33,152 bases of DNA from Opitutaceae bacterium (GTDB taxonomy: Bacteria > Verrucomicrobiota > Verrucomicrobiia > Opitutales > Opitutaceae): positions 1 through 33,152 of the forward strand of contig PLTZ01000060.1 in NCBI GenBank assembly GCA_003164715.1, written 5' to 3'. Below the pieces are notes generated by a model. The model ran no database searches, was not told the DNA's origin, and was given only the letters and a program-made list of their open reading frames with translations. Of the stretch, positions 26,622-33,152 are shown piece by piece. Position numbers and translations under genes: made by a program. Each line of letters starts with the position of its first letter. The first letter of the stretch is position 1.

Positions 26622-27512
26622 CTAACGCGCGCCCTTGGTCCCGGCGGCCCGAAGCCGGAAGGCCTTGACGGTGTTCTTCATAAGCATGGCGACCGTCATG
26701 GGGCCGACGCCGCCGGGCACCGGGGTGATCTTCGAGACGAGGGGAGAGACCGATGCGAAGTGCACGTCACCCACCAGGCGGTAGCCCGCCTTGCGCGACG
26801 GATCGGCCACCCGGTTGATCCCGACGTCGATCACGACCGCTCCCGGCTTCACCATGTCCGCGGTCACAAATTCGGCGCGCCCGATGGCCGCGATCAGCAC
26901 GTCCGCCTGGCGCGTGATCGAGGCGAGGTTCTCGGTCTTCGAGTGGCAGAGGGTGACGGTGGCGTTCGCTCCGGCCCTCTTCTGGACGGCAAGGAGGCCG
27001 GCGGGCTTGCCGACAATGAGCGAGCGCCCGAGGACGACCACGTGCCGGCCCTCGAGCTTAACCGCGCTGCGTGCGAGGAGCTCCATGATGCCCGCGGGCG
27101 TGCACGCGGCGAAGCCCGTACTGTCCTCCTGCACGAGCTTGCCGAGGTTAATGGGGCTGAAGCCATCGACGTCCTTCTCCGGGGCGATCCTCCCGAAGAC
27201 GGCCCGCTCGTCGAGGCCGTCGGGGAGCGGCGACTGGACAAGGATCCCGTCGACCCCGTCGTCGTCATTAAGGCTCTCGACCAGGCCCTCCAACTCCCCC
27301 TGCGGGATCGTGACCGGGGGAAGGAGGACCCGGCTCTCGATCCCGATCTCCGCCGCGATCTGCCCCTTCTTCTTCACGTAGGAAACGGAGGCCGGGTCAT
27401 CGCCGACTCGCACCAGCGCGATGCAGGGTTTTCGGCCCTTAATCCCGGAGACCTCCGCCTTCAGCTCGGCAACGATCTCGGAGGCGATCCTATTGCCGTC
27501 GATGACCTCCAT
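26622..27512 (-). CDS. folD: Methylenetetrahydrofolate dehydrogenase / cyclohydrolase
   Basis: The 296-residue FolD interconverts 5,10-methylene-THF and 10-formyl-THF in one-carbon metabolism. It has the catalytic Y45...K49 motif (SYVKKK), the QSPLPDGLD motif, the GRSLIVGKP cofactor loop and the C-terminal [14 protein letters not shown] signature. The ATG immediately follows the stop of the SH3-like gene (TAGATG), with no gap. It is part of the compact - strand operon starting at the pseudouridine synthase gene. Confidence 0.95.
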   Translation of the reverse strand: MEVIDGNRIASEIVAELKAEVSGIKGRKPCIALVRVGDDPASVSYVKKKGQIAAEIGIESRVLLPPVTIPQGELEGLVESLNDDDGVDGILVQSPLPDGLDERAVFGRIAPEKDVDGFSPINLGKLVQEDSTGFAACTPAGIMELLARSAVKLEGRHVVVLGRSLIVGKPAGLLAVQKRAGANATVTLCHSKTENLASITRQADVLIAAIGRAEFVTADMVKPGAVVIDVGINRVADPSRKAGYRLVGDVHFASVSPLVSKITPVPGGVGPMTVAMLMKNTVKAFRLRAAGTKGAR

Positions 27513-28304
27513 CTACTTGAGGCGCAGCGCATCGACCTGGATCACCAGGTCGCTGGTGTCCTTCACGGACTTGAGCGAGCCGAGGACGACCACGGCGTGC
27601 CCGGCGTAGTTCTCGATCTGGTCGGTTAACAGGAGCTTGGAGAGGTCGACGTAGGCGATGCGCTTGCCGTCCGCGTCGACAAGCTGCCAGTCGTAGGGGC
27701 GCCTCGGATAGAGGAGTGATTTGGTCGTCGCGAGCGTGCCTTCAAAGAGCCTCGAAAGGGCCACATTCTGGTCGCCGGTGGGCGCTGCGGGCGCGGCCTG
27801 GGCCGTTCCGATAGGTGCCCCCGCGGGCGCGGCCGCCACAGGCGCCACCGGGGCGGCCGTTGCGGGGGTTGCGGGCGCCGCTGCCGCAGGGCTCACCTGG
27901 ATATAGCCCACGAGCGTCTTCTCGAGGTGCACCTGCGTCCAGCCCCCGTGAAGCCCCGTGATCTCCGCCTTGTCGCCCTTCTCGAACACGGCAAGGGCGG
28001 CCGCGCCCTCCTTCGGCGCGACGTAGATTGTGGAGCCGGGAAGGACGTCAAGCTGCTTCGTCAGGTCGCGGTTCCTCACGTAACCCTCGAACGGCCCGGC
28101 GACATCGATCGCCGTCCAGCCGGCGGGCGCCGGAGCGACCTTGTCCGTGGCGGCCGGCTGCTCGGAGCCGGCCTTGAGCACCAGGATGACGGGCGACGAC
28201 GGATCGGGCTGGCTCTGCACGGCGGTCGAGACGTTCAGGGTCGCGGCCTGGAGCGCGGCGCACCAGGCAAGGCCCGCGGCCGCTAGCGTGTATTGGGTCT
28301 TCAT
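27513..28304 (-). CDS. Exported SH3-like domain protein of unknown function
   Basis: The 263-residue protein has a signal peptide (about residues 1-21, ending LQAAT). It then has bacterial SH3-like beta segments (about 25-80 and 90-135, GDKAEITGLHGGWTQVHLE), an Ala/Pro-rich linker (about 140-175), and a C-terminal domain (180-263) ending with YAGHAVVVLGSLKSVKDTSD, which looks like a small beta-barrel. Such proteins usually bind cell wall or other envelope components. No catalytic residues can be named. It overlaps the pseudouridine synthase gene by ATGA and abuts folD. Confidence 0.75.
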   Translation of the reverse strand: MKTQYTLAAAGLAWCAALQAATLNVSTAVQSQPDPSSPVILVLKAGSEQPAATDKVAPAPAGWTAIDVAGPFEGYVRNRDLTKQLDVLPGSTIYVAPKEGAAALAVFEKGDKAEITGLHGGWTQVHLEKTLVGYIQVSPAAAAPATPATAAPVAPVAAAPAGAPIGTAQAAPAAPTGDQNVALSRLFEGTLATTKSLLYPRRPYDWQLVDADGKRIAYVDLSKLLLTDQIENYAGHAVVVLGSLKSVKDTSDLVIQVDALRLK

Positions 28305-29119
28305 GAAGGGGGGGAGTTCCTGGGTGCTGACGCCTGAAACTCGGCGTCCGGAGTGCGGGGCGACTTGAAAAGAAGTTCGACCTCCTTTGAAGCAAGTTGT
28401 TTCGCGCCGCGCAACGGGATTCCCTTCAGGCGGACGGCCCCGATCTGGTAGCGGCGCAGGCGCTGGACGGTGTAGCCGAGTGCCGAGAACAGGAGCCGGA
28501 TCTCGCGCTTCTTGCCGTGGTGCATGTGAACGTCGAGGTCGGTGGCCGTGCCGTCTGCCTTCGCATTGATGAGGGCCGCCCGCTCCACCTTGAGCCGCTC
28601 CCCGTCGAACGTGAGGCCCCTGACCAGCCGCTCGAGTCGGGAGGCGGGGTAGGGCTGCTTGAGCGTCACGTGGTAGCGCTTCATGACCTCGCTAGACGGG
28701 TGCATCAGGCGGTGCGCCAGCTCGCCGTCCGTGGTCAGGATAACGAGGCCCTCGCTGTCCTTGTCCAGGCGCCCGGCGCAGAAGAAGCGGAACCGGGAAT
28801 ACTCCCTGGGCAGGAGCATGAACACCGTGTCGGCGTTGTGCGGGTCGTCGTTCGAGCAGACGAGGCCCCGGGGCTTGTGGACCGCAAGCGTGATCCGCGG
28901 CTGCGGCTGGGTCCGCACGTGCCGTCCGCCGACCGTCACCTTGTCGGCGCCGGGCGTCACCTTCTGCCCCGCGATGGCCATCTTCCCGTTCACCCAGACC
29001 TCGCCCTGGGCGATCAGCGCCTCGGCCGCCCTGCGCGAGCAGAGCCCCGCATCCGCCATGAATTTCTGGAGGCGAACCGTGCCCTCGCCCGAACCCTGGT
29101 GCTCGTCGTTCTCGTCCAC
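28301..29119 (-). CDS. RsuA/RluB-family 23S/16S rRNA pseudouridine synthase
   Basis: The 272-residue protein has an N-terminal S4 RNA-binding domain (RLQKFMADAGLCSRRAAEAL, about residues 16-75) and a catalytic domain with the active-site aspartate in FFCAGRLDKDSEGLVILT. MHHGKKREIRLLFSALGYTVQRL is the conserved C-terminal segment of the RluB/RsuA/RluE group. It converts a specific uridine in rRNA to pseudouridine; RluB (23S) is the most likely, because the S4 domain and length agree. It is the first gene of the long - strand run and is divergent from the vapBC pair. Confidence 0.88.
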   Translation of the reverse strand: MDENDEHQGSGEGTVRLQKFMADAGLCSRRAAEALIAQGEVWVNGKMAIAGQKVTPGADKVTVGGRHVRTQPQPRITLAVHKPRGLVCSNDDPHNADTVFMLLPREYSRFRFFCAGRLDKDSEGLVILTTDGELAHRLMHPSSEVMKRYHVTLKQPYPASRLERLVRGLTFDGERLKVERAALINAKADGTATDLDVHMHHGKKREIRLLFSALGYTVQRLRRYQIGAVRLKGIPLRGAKQLASKEVELLFKSPRTPDAEFQASAPRNSPPS

Positions 29120-29199
29120 GTTGAAGGGTCAGGGTTGCAAGCGCAGGGTCCCATGGCAAACGCAAAGGCCCGCATCTGTGTCGCCCATGCGCCGGGCCC

Positions 29200-29237
29200 T
29201 TGACACAGAAACTGTATAATGCATTATCAATGCATGC
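29200..29237 (+). promoter_or_regulatory. Promoter and palindromic operator of vapBC locus 2
   Basis: The sequence TATAAT at 29215-29220 is a perfect -10 box, and TTGACA at 29200-29205 is a perfect -35 box, but only 9 bases separate them. A better-spaced pair is TTGACA with CATTAT (29222-29227), 16 bases apart. Over the -10 lies a perfect inverted repeat ATGCATT-ATC-AATGCAT (29219-29235). This is the typical place for autorepression by a VapB antitoxin. Start of transcription would fall at or near the ATG at 29234, so the message may be leaderless. Confidence 0.6.
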
Positions 29238-29494
29238 CGTACACAACCATGACCCTGAGACAAGATGTGGCCAAGCGGCTCCGGACGGCCAAATCCACGG
29301 GCGAGAGCTATAGCGACCTCCTGGACCGGCTCCTCGAGAATCAACCGGCCAAATGCGTCGAGGAGTGGCTTCAGTCCCTCGCTCCCCTGGAAGGGCGCGG
29401 CGTGTTCACGCCCGAGGAACGCGAGCGCCTGAGGGCCGACCAGCGCAAGCCGCGCGATTCTCAGCTGCGCCGCAAACGCAATGCTGCTGCTTGA
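29234..29494 (+). CDS. vapB: VapB-like antitoxin (locus 2)
   Basis: The 86-residue protein (from the ATG at 29234) has the N-terminal TMTLRQDVAKRLRTAKSTGESYSDLL segment of a ribbon-helix-helix-type antitoxin, and an acidic-to-basic tail ending in RRKRN. It should neutralise the PIN toxin encoded immediately after and repress its own promoter. ATGs at 29219 and 29249 are in the same frame. The one at 29219 lies inside the -10 region, so the later ones are more likely. No ribosome binding site is seen before any of them. It overlaps vapC by 14 bases. It does not resemble the locus 1 antitoxin in sequence. Confidence 0.82.
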   Translation: MPYTTMTLRQDVAKRLRTAKSTGESYSDLLDRLLENQPAKCVEEWLQSLAPLEGRGVFTPEERERLRADQRKPRDSQLRRKRNAAA

Positions 29495-29867
29495 CACCAG
29501 CGCGTTGATCGAGCTCGAGGGCGAACTCGCCGCATCGACAATCGGGCCCTTCCGCGCCTTTCTCGGACGCCATCGGGCCGAGGACCTGGCCTGCAGCACG
29601 GTCACTGTGGGCGAGCTTGCAACCGGACGAGACGAGGCGGCAATCCGGGTGTTCTTGCGAAGATTGCGGAAGATTCCGCTGTCGGAAGCGATAGCCTATC
29701 GGGCGGCTGAGTTGGACAGAGCCCTGCGCCGCAAGGGCCAGCGACTGGGGGAGAACGACACCTGGATAGCAGCAACCGCCCTCTATTACTCGGCCACGCT
29801 TGTACACGCGGACGGCGACTTCGACCGGGTCGAGGCGCTCAAGTGCGCGCGGCCCGGTCGAGATTAG
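29481..29867 (+). CDS. vapC: VapC-type PIN domain toxin (locus 2)
   Basis: The 128-residue PIN domain protein has all acidic residues expected: D5 in LLLDTSALIE, E45 in VGELATG, D93 in ENDTWIAATAL and D113 in DGDFDRV. It would be a Mg-dependent ribonuclease. The ATG at 29481 lies within the end of the antitoxin gene, so translation is coupled. It converges on the dioxygenase-like gene 12 bases downstream. It is only distantly related to the locus 1 toxin, sharing the fold but little sequence. Confidence 0.9.
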   Translation: MLLLDTSALIELEGELAASTIGPFRAFLGRHRAEDLACSTVTVGELATGRDEAAIRVFLRRLRKIPLSEAIAYRAAELDRALRRKGQRLGENDTWIAATALYYSATLVHADGDFDRVEALKCARPGRD

Positions 29868-29879
29868 TCGGACATGCGA

Positions 29880-30845
29880 TCACGCCCCGATGGGCTTTAG
29901 CCCGGCCTCGATCTCCCGGCGGCGGGGCTCGAGGAACGGTGGCAGCGCCAGGCGAAGGCCGAGCGCGTCCATCGGCTCGTCGGTCGCGAACCCTGGGCCG
30001 TCCGTCGCAATTTCAAAGAGGACGCCGCCCGGCTCCCTGAAATACAGGCTGCGGAAATAGTAGCGGTCCACCGGACCGCTGGTCGGCATCCCCATCCGGA
30101 CAAGCCGCTCCGCCCAAAGCTCGTACTGCTCGTCATCCGGCATGCGAAACGCCACGTGGTGCACACCTCCCGCGCCCGGGCGGGCCGGGGCGAGCTGCGG
30201 CTCAACGACCACGTGCAGCTCGGCGGAGGGCCCTTCGGCCCCCATGCGGTAGACATGCACGTCCGGGCCGCCCCGCGCGACGGCGTAGGTCCGCACGGGG
30301 ACCATCCCCATGACGTCCGTGAGCACCTTCTCCGTCCGCTTGACCTCGGGGACGCTTATGCGGATCGGCCCAAGGCCGCGGATCTGGTGAGGGGCCGGGA
30401 CCGGGCTCAGCTCCCAGGGATGGGCGACGCTAAGCCCTCCGTCCTCGACGAGGAAGAGGCGCTGGCCCTCCGGGTCGGCGAAATCGAGCACCCAGCGCCC
30501 GTCGCGCAGGACGACCTCCTCGTGCCTTACCCCCATCTCGCCAAAACGCGCCTTCCACCACTTCAGGCTGTCCTGGCTGGCGACCCGAAGCCCGGTCTGG
30601 ACGACGCTTCTCGTGCCCCGCTTCTCGGGCATCGCGGGCCAGTCGAAGAACGTGATGTCGGTCCCCGGGCTCGCCTTGCCGTCGGCGTAGAAGAGGTGGT
30701 AGGCCGAGACGTCGTCCTGGTTGACGGTCTTCTTCACGAGCCGCATCCCGAGGACCTTCGTGTAGAACCCGAGGTTCCCCGCGGCATCCGCCGTCACGGC
30801 CGTCAGGTGGTGAAACCCGGTTAGCACCAGTGCGTTGTCTTTCAT
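29880..30845 (-). CDS. Glyoxalase-fold ring-cleaving dioxygenase-like protein (MhqO/MhqA type)
   Basis: The 321-residue protein has two VOC (glyoxalase) modules. The first has [24 protein letters not shown], and the second has [12 protein letters not shown] and the metal-binding glutamate in [14 protein letters not shown]. The HH and E positions fit the metal site of ring-cleaving dioxygenases of the MhqO/LinE type, which in known cases act on hydroquinone and catechol-like compounds and respond to quinone stress. The actual substrate is unknown. It is a single gene, convergent with vapC. Confidence 0.85.
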   Translation of the reverse strand: MKDNALVLTGFHHLTAVTADAAGNLGFYTKVLGMRLVKKTVNQDDVSAYHLFYADGKASPGTDITFFDWPAMPEKRGTRSVVQTGLRVASQDSLKWWKARFGEMGVRHEEVVLRDGRWVLDFADPEGQRLFLVEDGGLSVAHPWELSPVPAPHQIRGLGPIRISVPEVKRTEKVLTDVMGMVPVRTYAVARGGPDVHVYRMGAEGPSAELHVVVEPQLAPARPGAGGVHHVAFRMPDDEQYELWAERLVRMGMPTSGPVDRYYFRSLYFREPGGVLFEIATDGPGFATDEPMDALGLRLALPPFLEPRRREIEAGLKPIGA

Positions 30846-31200
30846 CCGGAAAACCTGCAGCGAAAGTCGCGGCTTGCAAGCGGGGCCGGGCGCCCTCGTT
30901 CCACCACCCGCGAGGTCATCTCATGCCGCCGGTGCAGGTGCGGCACGGGATTGGCAGAGCCTCCTGCCAAACGCCCGACATAGGGGGATTTCGACTTAAA
31001 GGATTTATTATCAGGCTCTTCGGGGAGCTTCCCCGGTTAGGCCGCCACGGCTGGTACCGCGCCCCAAGGCCCCACGTAGCTTTAGGTGATAGAATAGCAG
31101 GTCTAGGTAGAACAGCAGGCAGGCAGCAATCCTCGCCACCGGCCTTTAGATGAACCTGTCGCCCGACGAGGATGACGTGGTGAAACCACGGCACAGCGTG
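30846..31200. other. Intergenic region and 3' flank of the group II intron
   Basis: This stretch of 355 bases has no recognisable gene. It contains a CGGGGA-GCT-TCCCCG inverted repeat (about 31020-31034) without a T run. On the - strand an open frame runs through it from the intron 3' end to 30916. Its predicted 92-residue product has no family I recognise, so it may be the remnant of the gene or element into which the intron inserted. The promoter of the dioxygenase-like gene should also lie here. Confidence 0.4.
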
Positions 31201-31201
31201 G

Positions 31202-32761
31202 TTACGGTAGGGACCGGGCTTGCGCCCGGCCCCCCGTGCAGATCCGTACTGGCGGGATTACCGCATACGGCTCTTGCCTTGAGTGGTTGGCGCGGAAGCG
31301 GTCCGTGGGCCAAGGATGGCATATACGGGCGGGCGGGAGCCATTGAACCGCGATGCGGTTCATACGCTTCCAATTCAATCGATGTCGTTGGCTCCGGCGC
31401 CGGAGTGAACGCAGCCAATGCCGCGTCACGTCGCGCCGGAACTGCATGAGGGCCCTGACGTTGGTGGGAACACCATAGTAGTTATAGTGCCCGGCAACGA
31501 CACGCTTCAACCAGCAGCCTTGCTCCGGGATTGGGTCATGGCGGCGGCTTTGCAGCACCCGCTTGATTTCCTTGAGTTTGGCCTTCTGGCGCTTGGCGAT
31601 CGTGTGACGCAGCAACAGGAACTTCCCCTTGCAAGAGCGTCCGCAGATGTGGGTAAAACCGAGGAACGCTAACGTCTCGGGTTTACGCCGCCCCTCCTGA
31701 TGGCAATCCCGCCCGGCAAACCGGCCAAACCTGACCAATCGGGTTTTATCGGGATGAAGTTCCAATTGGAACTTCTGCATCCGCTCGCGCAGTTGTTCGA
31801 GGAAGCTCCGTGCGTCCCCCTCCTTCTCAAAGCCAACGACCCCATCATCTGCGAAGCGGATGATGACGACTTCGCCGGTAGCCTGATGTTTGCGCCAGTG
31901 GTCGGCCCAGAGGTCGAACACATAGTGCAGGTACACGTTAGCCAACAGCGGGGAAACGGTAGCCCCTTGCGGACTTCCCATTTCCGTCGGTTTCCATTGC
32001 CCGTCCTCGAGGATGCCCGCGCGAAGCCATTTCTGGATCAAGCGCAGTATCCTTTTATCTACGATCCGGTGCTGCAGGAACCTGACCAGCCAGCTGTGGC
32101 AGAGCCGGTCAAAGAAACTGCAGACGTCCAGGTCGATTACCCAGTTCACCTTCTTTTCGGTCAGGGCCGTTGCCCACGCGTCCAACGCCCGGTGCGGAGA
32201 CCGCCCCGGACGAAACCCGTAGGAGAAGCCGAGGAAGTCCTCTTCGTAAACGGCGTTCAACACCTCGACCATCGCGCCTTGGACGATTTTGTCCTCCAAG
32301 GCTGCGACGCCCAGAGGGCGTTGGCGACCGTCCGGCTTCGGGATGTAAACCCGTCGCGCAGGCTTCGCTCGATAAGTCCCGGCTTGCAGTCGGTCGAACA
32401 GGCTTTTCAGCCGCTCTTCCCTGCGCTCCTGGAACTCTTTCCAAACTTCGCCGTCCACACCCGGAGCCGCGTCCTGCTTCAGCCGCTCGAAGGAGTGCCG
32501 GAGCTTGGACGGGTCAAGGTGATGATAGAGCGAGGTGAACTTTGCTTTCTTGTCCTTTCTTGCCTTCACGCGCACCCAATCTAGGACGGGTGACACGCCA
32601 TGTTTCCGGTGCTGTGCGCGGGACGTGCTATCCTGGTTTGAGTTCCTCTTGGCCGAACCCCTTCTCTCCGCCTGCTCCTTGAACAATGCCCACAGGGGCA
32701 GGTCTTCGTTCACAGGTTTCTCTGATACTACGGGCTCGTCCGACTTCCCCTGATCGTTCAT
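31202..32761 (-). CDS. ltrA: Group II intron reverse transcriptase/maturase
   Basis: The 519-residue protein has a reverse transcriptase with PDGRQRPLGVAALEDKIVQ (RT2 region), FGFRPGRSPH-like YGFRPGRSPHRALDAW, catalytic D in VIDLDVCSFFD, MGSPQGATVSPLLANVYL, and the FADD active site at residues 303-306 (F in place of the common Y). The maturase domain X follows (VVAGHYNYYGVPTN). No HNH endonuclease domain is present. The start at 32761 (MNDQGKSDEPVV) matches what I recall of related intron proteins; the frame is open to 32935. The reading frame continues through RNA domains V and VI and stops one base before the intron end, so the C-terminal ~25 residues are encoded by the ribozyme core itself. 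Confidence 0.85.
   Translation of the reverse strand: MNDQGKSDEPVVSEKPVNEDLPLWALFKEQAERRGSAKRNSNQDSTSRAQHRKHGVSPVLDWVRVKARKDKKAKFTSLYHHLDPSKLRHSFERLKQDAAPGVDGEVWKEFQERREERLKSLFDRLQAGTYRAKPARRVYIPKPDGRQRPLGVAALEDKIVQGAMVEVLNAVYEEDFLGFSYGFRPGRSPHRALDAWATALTEKKVNWVIDLDVCSFFDRLCHSWLVRFLQHRIVDKRILRLIQKWLRAGILEDGQWKPTEMGSPQGATVSPLLANVYLHYVFDLWADHWRKHQATGEVVIIRFADDGVVGFEKEGDARSFLEQLRERMQKFQLELHPDKTRLVRFGRFAGRDCHQEGRRKPETLAFLGFTHICGRSCKGKFLLLRHTIAKRQKAKLKEIKRVLQSRRHDPIPEQGCWLKRVVAGHYNYYGVPTNVRALMQFRRDVTRHWLRSLRRRSQRHRLNWKRMNRIAVQWLPPARICHPWPTDRFRANHSRQEPYAVIPPVRICTGGRAQARSLP
31241..31273 (-). ncRNA. Group II intron RNA domain V
   Basis: On the - strand the 33-base hairpin starts GAGCCGTATGCGG and closes with GTACGGATC around a TAAT tetraloop. 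The pattern is the catalytic-core domain V: lower GAGCCGTA/TACGGATC stem, a two-base bulge, and an upper stem with a four-base loop. It supports the intron being a complete ribozyme. Confidence 0.8.
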
Positions 32762-33127
32762 CGCGGCTGTATGGCCAATGGCCTTTTCCGCGCGCTGTTG
32801 GCTGCTTACGCAGTCCACAGAACCAGGGGATCTCTCAGTTCCCATCCATGAAGCTTCGATGCATGCTGAGGGTCTACGACCGCGCGGACTCGGGAATGGA
32901 CTCACCTTTTCGCCCATTATCGTATTGCCTTCCATATTTAGGAACGATGTCGGCAGTCCGGGTTAGGATCTTTCGCGGCTCAATGGCTCGCCTGCATCTT
33001 CCCCTGTCAACGCTTCGGTGACGTCCTTACGGGCGCCCCCGCATGACTCGGGGCTGGGATGAATGGTTTTGTTCATGCCCATATCGATTATTTCATTCGA
33101 CTCCTCATGTTGGTTTTACTGACGCAC

Positions 33128-33152
33128 TCCTAATGATCCGCGGCGGCGGACG
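33128..33152 (-). other. Probable 5' exon of the group II intron
   Basis: The last 25 bases of the window lie before the predicted intron 5' end (GTGCG at 33127). On the - strand they read toward ATTAGGA at the junction. The window ends here, so the interrupted gene cannot be identified. Confidence 0.5.

Larger units (their letters stand above)
31201..33127 (-). mobile_element. Group II intron (self-splicing retroelement), about 1.93 kb
   Basis: The element is on the - strand. Its 5' end is proposed at 33127, where GTGCGTCAG matches the GUGYG start of group II introns. It contains a reverse transcriptase/maturase gene. A domain V hairpin is visible at 31273-31241 (GAGCCGTATGCGG, TAAT loop, then a pairing CCCGC and GTACGG). 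It is followed by a domain VI hairpin with a GCAA loop (about 31235-31201). A candidate branch-point A at 31208 leaves 7 bases to a 3' end in AC at 31201. The length is normal for this class. I place the ends by motif only; domains I to III were not folded. Confidence 0.8.

Noticed and set aside
24907-26625. About 570-codon open frame on the + strand opposite proC and the receiver-kinase gene
   Set aside because: Antisense to two well-recognised genes and without any motif.
29200-29220. TTGACA and TATAAT read as one sigma-70 promoter
   Set aside because: Only 9 bases separate the boxes; functional spacing is about 16-18, so they cannot form one standard promoter.
31020-31034. GC-rich hairpin as a rho-independent terminator
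   Set aside because: No T run follows the stem on either strand.

Overview
The window is about 33 kb of GC-rich, densely packed bacterial chromosome. A complete Alternative Complex III operon followed by cbb3-oxidase-like genes, a heptose epimerase (Gram-negative envelope), a cytoplasmic receiver-kinase hybrid and frequent ATGA/GTGA/TAATG gene overlaps suggest a Verrucomicrobiota, probably Opitutia-like, organism. That assignment is inference: no rRNA or other marker gene is present.

Layout. (1) 126-7127: surface polysaccharide genes. A membrane-anchored GT2 glycosyltransferase lies on the + strand. On the - strand are a polytopic GT-C/YfhO-like membrane protein, a fused methyltransferase-glycosyltransferase, a UDP-glucuronate 4-epimerase, a VapBC toxin-antitoxin pair and a lone SAM methyltransferase. 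(2) 7264-11727 (+): a tripartite efflux/export operon encoding a TolC-type channel, a HlyD/MacA-type adaptor, an FtsX-type ABC permease and a LolD/MacB-type ATPase. (3) 11874-22895 (+): the respiratory operon, with a small Tat-like peptide gene (putative), actA to actF, a small one-helix protein, a CcoN-like protein, a mono-heme CcoO-like protein and a mono-heme anchored cytochrome c. (4) 23012-29119 (-): a compact run of rluB-type pseudouridine synthase, an SH3-like exported protein, folD, a receiver-kinase hybrid, proC, hldD and a single-domain response regulator. (5) 29219-29867 (+): a second VapBC pair of a different family, with a palindromic operator-like site. (6) 29880-30845 (-): a glyoxalase-fold ring-cleaving dioxygenase-like gene. 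(7) 31201-33127 (-): an apparently full-length group II intron with its reverse transcriptase/maturase; both RNA ends can be proposed.

How the genes work together. ActABCDEF should oxidise menaquinol and reduce c-type cytochromes. In many bacteria this operon is followed by a real terminal oxidase. Here the following subunit aligns along its length with CcoN, the catalytic subunit of cbb3 oxidase, but nearly all heme and copper ligands are replaced: the positions of H60, H207, H257 and the HxH heme ligands of Pseudomonas CcoN are A, Q, R, Q and Q. Its CcoO-like and CcoP-like partners keep intact CXXCH heme sites. The operon therefore seems to encode an ACIII joined to a cofactor-poor oxidase-like scaffold carrying two cytochromes c, rather than ACIII plus a working cbb3 oxidase. 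This is the most interesting signal in the window.
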